A stretch of 64,000 nt of DNA from assembly GCA_001599595.1 (NCBI GenBank), contig BCHH01000017.1, positions 449,054 to 513,053 on the forward strand, in the 5' to 3' direction. This DNA comes from Beverwykella pulmonaria (lineage: Eukaryota > Ascomycota > Dothideomycetes > Pleosporales > Melanommataceae). Made by a program: the position numbers and the translations under genes. Of this stretch, positions 58,024 to 64,000 are shown in pieces (position 1 is the stretch's first letter; each line of letters starts with the position of its first letter). The notes beneath the pieces were generated by a model. That model ran no database searches and had not been told where the DNA came from. It saw only the letters and a list, made by a program, of their open reading frames with translations.

Positions 58024-59593
58024 TTAAGAGTAATTTGAAGTCATACTATATTCATACATTTTTGCTATTGGAGCCATCCATGGAAATAGAGGTCTTGCCT
58101 CGCTCAGTTGCGCTACATTATTCTCCGGTGTCAATAAATCCACCACCATCTCCTCTTGTGGGACCGCGTCTTCCACTATGTCTGGCGCAGGATTTTTGCG
58201 CGGCCGACCGCGTTTCCCCTTGCCTTTAGCTGCCGTAGCTTTATCATTCGCAGCGCACTTTGCTTCTGCTTCCCTAAGGTCCTCAAAGCTCATTACCTTG
58301 GCCTTTCCCAGGACTAGTGATCTTGTCGATCGGCAAGCTTTAACTTTGCCGTTAATCTTCGACAGGAATCGATTCTGGTCATGAAGGAGGGTTTGTTTAG
58401 CAAATGATATTTTAGCAGCACTTGCGAGTTTCTGTACGTGCCTCTGTAGGCGGCGGTTACTTGGGTCACTAAGTTGTTTGTTGATCAGGCTATGCAACGA
58501 CATGAGAGCCTCCGCTGTTACAGGAGTTACAGGAGTAGTAGGACTTTGCAGGCTTGGGTTTTGCAGACTTAGGTCGTGCGGACAAGTCACCACCGTATTA
58601 GGTTCTGGAACTGTATGGTCCGGTGGCTTGGGTGTATGTCGGAGCACTCTCTCTGGGTTGAACGGAAATAAGCCGGTGGCGGCCCATCCTGCTAAGATGT
58701 TCTTCTTACTTATCGCCTTGTCTCTCGCAGGCTTATATAGAGAGTTAAAATGCTCTTTGCCAACAGTATTTAAGCCTCCACAATACAGCCGTTCGACCTC
58801 GCCACGATATACTGTTTTCAAAGGCGCAAACGGTCCCACATCACAAGGCTGGAGCTTATGTAAGGTATGAGAGGGGATGCGACATGGGAGAATATGGTTT
58901 TCAAAGCAGAATCGTAAAATCTCAAGGGTTTCGTGGGTCCCAAAGCCGTCAGCAATAAGGATACCTGGTCTCCCACTAGCAACTGCTTTAGTTTGGGGGT
59001 CAAATACGTGTATAAGCCACTCTAAGTTAATCTTAGAGTCATTATATTCATTCTCAGAGCGTCCATAGTGCCATCCAGGGATCGGATATGTATACTAGTT
59101 GCTCCGATAAGTTGAAGCGGGCCAAATTATAAGCGGAAGGAGCAACTTACCATCTGCACTAATACACTCTATAGCAGTAATCATAGTCCGCTTAACGCCT
59201 GCTGGTCTATAGTCTCGTAAATCGTCCTTACCTATAAGGACCTTAACGGAGCCAAGCTTGCTTAGCATAACGCCCGTCTCGTCCATATTATATACATTTT
59301 CTGGCCGTACAGCCGGATCATGTAATACCCTACTAATTCCTTCAAACCACTCTATAATCTTTATGTATATATGGATATCGTGACGTTTCCGGTCTATTGC
59401 TTTAACTCTCCTTGCTTTGACTTCTGGATGGCGTCTCTCTAAGGCTCGAGGCCAGTTATGGTTTGGAGGATTGATGACACCCCGCTCGCGGGCGAGAACA
59501 AGGGCTAGTGAGGGTATAAAATTTACTTGGACAGGTGTCCCAAGGTCGGCCATTAGTAACAGGAATGAAACAAGGGCAATCTCTTCCTCTATA
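58024..59593 (-). pseudogene. Broken pogo/Fot1-family DDE transposase
   Basis: Minus-strand frame of a DDE_1-type transposase. In order: ALVSFLLLMADLGTPVQ, NVYNMDETGVMLSKLGS (first catalytic Asp), MITAIECISADGKLL, then TAG at 59095-59097. The same frame continues with YPIPGWHYG, LEWLIHVFDPQTK, ILIADGFGTHETLE (second Asp), SHTLHKLQPCDVGPFAPLK and FNPERVLRHTPKP. It ends at 58024 in a tail with an AT-hook-like GKGKRGRPRKN. Homologues as I recall them have Trp where the TAG is, so TGG to TAG is likely (C-to-T at CpA on the other strand). The N-terminal DNA-binding part is missing: the frame joins a foreign terminus at the TA at 59592-59593, just upstream of VIEEEIALVSF. Not able to encode an active enzyme. 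Confidence 0.85.
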
Positions 59594-59760
59594 ACATCCC
59601 CCCCTACGTCGCGAGAAACCCGCCGTGGAGAGACAACTTCGCTGTTCAGACCTCTCAAGTCCCTCCCCCGCGACCCTAGAAAGTAATGGTTAACAAAGCA
59701 TTTTTTACAACCATTTTTATATAAGTGGTGAGTATACAGCAAAAAAATTCGCGGTCTTAG
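59594..59760. mobile_element. Transposon terminus inserted at a TA inside the transposase
   Basis: After TA (59592-59593) the sequence acatccccccctacgtcgcg followed by agaaacccgccgtgg resembles the ends at 56930 and 57751. It is AT-rich further in (about 59690-59750). The far end was not found, so the right limit is approximate. Confidence 0.5.
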
Positions 59761-60187
59761 TCATACTGTCGATTGTTTCCTTCCGGACGTTGAGAAGCGC
59801 TTTTGCCATGCCCCCCTGCTATATCACAATCATTAGTCTCCCTAATAATTTCGGAGCTTTTGAATAAAGGTCCTGTTAAAAAAGAACATGCCTTCAGGCT
59901 TTAATACTTATAGTACAGAAAAAATCACTATGCCGAGTTTGGCCGGACAAAGGATCGGTACATAAAACACCACAAGCCTTGGCGTAAAGATTTAGTGCGT
60001 CCAAAAATATTTTAGTGTGCTTACAAGAATGTGTATTGAATTTGTATTACTAAGCGAATTTTTAAAATAACTGTGGCGCAGCGTTTGCCCTGAGTCAGGT
60101 AGCTAGCTCCCTGATCATTACATGGGTGTCCAGCCCAGAGCGTGAGCGTCTGAAAAGACGTGCATCTCAGCGCGCTAATAAGAGGCG
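59761..60187. other. Intergenic, nothing recognised
   Basis: AT-rich spacer between transposon debris and the HET gene. The phrase acaagccttggcgtaa (about 59976) nearly repeats acaagtcctggcgtaa at about 58007 in direct orientation. Confidence 0.35.
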
Positions 60188-62458
60188 CTATATAATTTTG
60201 ATCAATCTTGTCTCAGAATGTTTGAACAACGAAAACTCCCACACCGGCTCGGTCACATATTTCGCCCAGGGGCTTCCTCCGGTTGGCTGCGGTTGATCCC
60301 TGGCTACCACCGCGCTGCAGCATCCGATCCCGACCCGCACGAAGACGTCTTTGTCTTCTCTAGAATATTGCTTAAGGACTAGGAAGCACGTCTCCGGGGG
60401 AATCAACTGTCCAATGGATGGTCTCTTTGCCTGCGACGCAAACACCCGGCCTTCTGCTCCGCGGGCAGTCCATGTCAACAACCGGACGCAAGCGTAGCAG
60501 TTAGCATTGGAAGGAGCCGTACGGCTCGTCATACTGGCAGCGTTGTGGGTTTCATCCAGACTAACCTGGTGCGTCCGACCAGTGCCAGTAGCAGCAGTAT
60601 TCGCGTTCGCGTTGGCGAAGGGGCGGACCACCGGTGATCTCTGGCCTATGACGTTGCTAGTTGTCCACCGTTCTACCTTGGCGAGGGGGCGAACCGCCGG
60701 TGTTCTCTGGCCCATGCTGTTACTAGTTGTCACCAACTCTACCAAGGCCAAGGCGCCGCGCAGGGTCGCATGCCCTGCCGCAAGCCTACCAGTGGGATCT
60801 CGGTCACTCTCGGGCCGGCACATTACCTCATGCAGATTGACGTCGAAGGAAATGCGGGTCATGTAGTCTGGGTTCTCTGGCGGAGAGTGTTGGAAGCCCG
60901 TCACGGGTCCGTCGAGGGAGGCCCAGGACCACGTGGGCGCCCTGTAGTAGGTTGTCGGCCGTCTGCCGCCCGACGTCTGCCACGTCAACCCAAGGAGAAA
61001 GTGGCTCCTCCAAAGTCCAGCGAGATAGACGTCTTGCTTTGCTTGCTTTGCAGGGCTGGCCACTTTCTGCATCATCTTGGCCAGGCCGGAGATAGCGCTC
61101 AGCTTGTCCTCGCCCTTGGTGAGGTTCCGTCGCGAATAATCCCCGACAAGCCGCTCCCAATCCCGCCGCAAGTTCGAGCGGGAGGGAGGGAACTCGCGTC
61201 CCATGTACGCTCTCCGATACGGCTTTCCTGAGAGCCCCAAGACCTCCTTGACGGCCAGCATCGGCCGCTGCGTCAGGACGTCTACCTCGTCGGTGTGGTC
61301 TCCGCACTCGCACATGCGTAGCCTGCAGCACTCCCACCGCATCTCGTCGCCAGTGAAGATAAGCTTCCGGTTTGGCAGCAGGGCTTCCTGCAGGGTCCAG
61401 CCTCTTGTGTCAAGTGGAGGAGATCTGCGCTGCTCATCGTGCAGCGGTGGCGGGCGTGGGCGTACGAAGAGCCTTGATTCAGCGAGCGGGAGGTCTTTAG
61501 GGAGATTTGGCCTCACGGGTCGCTGCCAGGAGGGCTTCCCGTATCGCTGCGGCCCCAGGAACCCTGATTTGCACGACGCGGCGTCTCTGGCGTATATTGC
61601 CAGCTGACTGTGGGCGTAGATGTCTCCCATGACGGACGCTTGCTGCGCCCAGTCCTCGTGCTGGTCCTGGATAATACAGAACGAGTCAACCCACAGGTTT
61701 GGGATGCCCATGTTTCTGCAGAACATTACGGCATCGGCGATGGATTTTGGGAGCGCCCTTTCATCGATACTTTGATGGTGAGCCTCCAGTGTGCTGGTCG
61801 TCGTGGTCAGAACTCCGTCGAGATCGTTGCCCCAGCAGTAGCTCAGACACGCGTAAGGGGCTGGCTTCTTGGGCTCAAAGAGGCGCAATTTAATACTATC
61901 GGTGGATGAACCCACATGGAGAAGCCTTTTGGGCATGAACTCAAGTGGGCCGACCGCAGCGCAGCAGTTGTGGCTCTCAAGACAACGGGAGAGCCACTTG
62001 GAGGCGCGGTCGGATGCGACCTTTGAGCGGGTGTCGTCGACAATCTGGAGACTCCACCTCATAACGCTTCGTCGTGAAGTCGACGACCCTTCGTATCCGT
62101 CAGGAAGCAAGTGCTCATCCGACGCTTGGTACAGCAGTTGAAATTCTCCGTCGGCCCGTCCTGACAGCATGAGAGAGACGCAGAATGCGGTCGCGTTTAA
62201 CATATAGAAAAACCGAGAATATAGGGTTATTTCCTTGCCCTCCTCTGGGGGCTGCTGCGACGTCCAGCCTGGCTTGAACTCGTCAATGATGTCGAGAAGC
62301 AGGGCACATGAAGAGCAGCCCCGGTCCCTCGACTCCCAGAAGGCAGCGAGGGAGGAGGTTCGGCTTTGTCGCGCAGTCTTTTCCTCCCCCCAGAGGTCAT
62401 CGGCGCAAACGTCTGGGGGATAGCTAGGCCATTTGTAATGTATCTGGGACCTTTCCAT
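60188..62458 (-). CDS. HET-domain protein with internal tandem duplication
   Basis: Single-exon frame, 756 residues. The HET domain is at about 202-370, with YACLSYCWGND (202-212), NLWVDSFCIIQDQHEDW, YAHSQLAIYARDA and GWTLQEALLPNRKLIF. The N-terminal region has the common Cys-containing prelude (DRGCSSCALL), and after the HET domain come LSAISGLAKMMQ and PTWSWASLDGP. Role as for HET proteins in general: non-self recognition and death response. Between residues 577 and about 616 there is a tandem duplication (TTSNSMGQRTPAVRPLA and TTSNVIGQRSPVVRPFA). It corresponds to 66-bp repeats at 60612-60677 and 60678-60743. The gene sits among transposons and is GC-richer than its flanks. Frame intact. 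It is unlike the first HET protein outside the domain, so not a recent duplicate. Confidence 0.9.
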   Translation of the reverse strand: MERSQIHYKWPSYPPDVCADDLWGEEKTARQSRTSSLAAFWESRDRGCSSCALLLDIIDEFKPGWTSQQPPEEGKEITLYSRFFYMLNATAFCVSLMLSGRADGEFQLLYQASDEHLLPDGYEGSSTSRRSVMRWSLQIVDDTRSKVASDRASKWLSRCLESHNCCAAVGPLEFMPKRLLHVGSSTDSIKLRLFEPKKPAPYACLSYCWGNDLDGVLTTTTSTLEAHHQSIDERALPKSIADAVMFCRNMGIPNLWVDSFCIIQDQHEDWAQQASVMGDIYAHSQLAIYARDAASCKSGFLGPQRYGKPSWQRPVRPNLPKDLPLAESRLFVRPRPPPLHDEQRRSPPLDTRGWTLQEALLPNRKLIFTGDEMRWECCRLRMCECGDHTDEVDVLTQRPMLAVKEVLGLSGKPYRRAYMGREFPPSRSNLRRDWERLVGDYSRRNLTKGEDKLSAISGLAKMMQKVASPAKQAKQDVYLAGLWRSHFLLGLTWQTSGGRRPTTYYRAPTWSWASLDGPVTGFQHSPPENPDYMTRISFDVNLHEVMCRPESDRDPTGRLAAGHATLRGALALVELVTTSNSMGQRTPAVRPLAKVERWTTSNVIGQRSPVVRPFANANANTAATGTGRTHQVSLDETHNAASMTSRTAPSNANCYACVRLLTWTARGAEGRVFASQAKRPSIGQLIPPETCFLVLKQYSREDKDVFVRVGIGCCSAVVARDQPQPTGGSPWAKYVTEPVWEFSLFKHSETRLIKII
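60612..60743. repeat. 66-bp tandem duplication inside HET gene
   Basis: Two units starting ttggcga (60612 and 60678) with about a dozen differences, in frame (22 codons each), coding for part of the C-terminal linker of the HET protein. Confidence 0.85.
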
Positions 62459-62649
62459 AGTTGCTGTATTATTGTTACAGACGTAATTAATAGGTTGATA
62501 GCAAAGCTACTCAAGAAGAAGAGACGAGAGATCGAAGACCAGGCACGACACGGCGGGGTCAGATGACACAGCCTTGTCACGTGACCACCGACAAGATGGA
62601 CAGGATCTTGGCAGTAGCCAAGACTATGGCCATCACGACCATGAAGAGA

Positions 62650-63236
62650 TATACCGCAAAATCTGGCACAAGTGAGGTACCCTAGGCTCAATGAGGGAAG
62701 CTGGTCCTCCAATCAGATGGCTGCTGATGGGGTCGTTTAATTAAGGTCCATATGCCTTGGCATCAAAAAAGCTTGGGCCTTTGATTCCCCTCTTCGTGTA
62801 CATAGCTGGGGCCGTAAACTCATCCCTCGTATGGTCCTGATGTTCCATTTAAACTTGTAAGAGAGAACCCTACATGTATTCTACATACAGCAAGGGCATC
62901 AGGGTCAGATGGTTGGCGACAGACGATTTGATAGAGCTTGAACACTTCAAAGCGCTGACTGTTTAGGAAGTCCTTGGTGACAACTGCAGTGTGTCAGTGA
63001 CCAGTATATCAGTGGCGGCGGTAATAAACGGCCCCAGGAACTTACAGATAAGCTCACAGTCACCTCTAATAGCCATATTTAACGCAAGGAAGACTGTCAC
63101 GATGCGATAGATGGATTGACGTTTATTTCCCGCGACTACGAAGCATTAAACGGCCCTACTAGCAGCCATCTGATTGGAGGACCAGCTTCCCTCATTGAGC
63201 CTAGGGTACCTCACTTGTGCCAGATTTTGCGGTATA
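62650..63236. mobile_element. 587-bp element with perfect 76-bp terminal inverted repeats
   Basis: 62650-62725 (tataccgcaaaatctggcac to ggctgct) is the exact reverse complement of 63161-63236 by base-by-base reading. The interior (about 435 bp) has no transposase and no open frame of note, so it is a non-autonomous element. The ends carry TATA; a TA target duplication is likely. It lies about 190 bp upstream of the start of the HET gene at 62458. No other copy is in this window. Confidence 0.9.
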
Positions 63237-64000
63237 AGACGGATTGGATTCCCTAGATATTTGGCTCTTCGTAGTCATTGTTCAACAGTTAGTTAATAGA
63301 TTGCTACATCTTATACGACACTGGTTAGATATCCCCGACGTCATACCTATAGGACTTCGAACCCCCAAGGGCTACCATATTGCACTAAGTTCAGAGATAC
63401 AGAAGCAACTATCGAGAGACGTATTACTAAGTAAGTGAGAACCCTCCCGTAACAATTAGGCTGCCCAGATTTTGCCGACCGTTCAGATTTACCGACTCGC
63501 TAGTCCTAATTGCTACTACCACTGTAAAATTTCCCGCTTTTCCAAGTATCCTAAGCGTGCTGCAGCGGAGAAGGCCCCAGACGCTTGGAAAGATCTTAGC
63601 CCGCGCAAGAGACAGCGACGTTAATAGAAAATAGTTTTAATAGCTTTTTAAATACAACACAATCTTGAAATTAATGCAGCTTGAAATTAATGCAGCACAG
63701 CACAGTGAGTTCATTACGATGCACCTTTGTGCCTAGCAGGTCCTGGTTCAGACCTACTCAGGGCATCTCGAGCATTAATTTGTGCATCCCTCTCATCATA
63801 AAGGGCTTCATTGTCTCCAAAGACAAGATTCCATGCCATTCTAGGAGTCATATCAGTATATAGGCCAGTCTGAGCCAACACCATGTCCCGTGCACTACTA
63901 TCTACCCCGAAACCTACTCTCAACCCTATTAGTGCGATACAGACAACCTTTCCTTACACCTAGCGTTGTATTAAATTTCTAAGGCTTATTGGATAGTGTA
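63237..64000. other. Right edge, probable transposon debris
   Basis: No intact gene. A plus-strand fragment at about 63535-63624 reads SRFSKYPKRAAAEKAP then DAWKDLSPRKRQRR and a stop, like the basic tail of a transposable-element protein. A minus-strand frame (63714-63923) reads MAWNLVFGDNEALYDERDA with no recognised family. Both are short and unassigned. Confidence 0.35.

Overview
The window is nuclear DNA of a filamentous ascomycete (Pezizomycotina, probably Dothideomycetes). Introns are short (46-75 nt) with GTAAGT-like donors, CTAAC/CTAAT-like branch points and TAG/CAG acceptors. HET-domain genes, a fungal lipoxygenase, a Fot1/pogo transposase relic and a Tad1-like LINE relic are present. 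A 655-nt run of N and scattered single Ns mark a draft assembly. The class assignment is inference from gene content. No tRNA, rRNA or CRISPR was recognised.

Layout. 1-3368: 3' part of an NPC1-type sterol transporter. 3369-5121: intergenic, with a 3 x 48 bp repeat carrying CACGTG. 5122-7459: intracellular-type lipoxygenase, two exons. 8434-9414: single-pass cell-surface protein, three exons. 9.4-12.2 kb: assembly gap and LINE relic ending in a GA tract. 12257-14260: HET-domain protein. 16692-19418: secreted GH2 glycosidase. 20512-22252 (minus): cytochrome P450, three exons. 22995-24011: F-box/2EXR-like gene with an in-frame stop. 24600-27400 (minus): HMT1/ABCB6-like ABC half transporter, three exons. 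29687-31397: Cys-rich nuclear-type protein, three exons. 32153-32779 (minus): small three-exon gene resembling LAMTOR1/Meh1. 33900-40539: 2180-residue mucin-like cell-wall protein, three exons. 40.5-48.8 kb: long gene-poor stretch. 48776-49141: small Cys-rich protein. 49.1-52.4 kb: nothing recognisable.

52.4-64 kb is a transposon-rich accessory segment. It holds a degenerate gene (52469 to about 54125, minus) with many Gln-to-stop type changes and a solo LTR, a second solo LTR of the same family, an orphan gene (55749-56774), a 248-bp TA-flanked MITE, a broken pogo-family transposase, a second HET gene (60188-62458, minus) and a 587-bp element with perfect 76-bp terminal inverted repeats.

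Functional themes. NPC1, the ABC half transporter and the LAMTOR1-like protein all belong to families acting at the vacuole/lysosome membrane, but they are far apart and not an operon-like unit. Lipoxygenase, P450, GH2, mucin and the two HET genes are typical of environmental and self/non-self interaction. No conventional secondary-metabolite cluster was found. C-to-T nonsense changes in CpA context in the right arm suggest past repeat-induced point mutation (RIP); this is inference.
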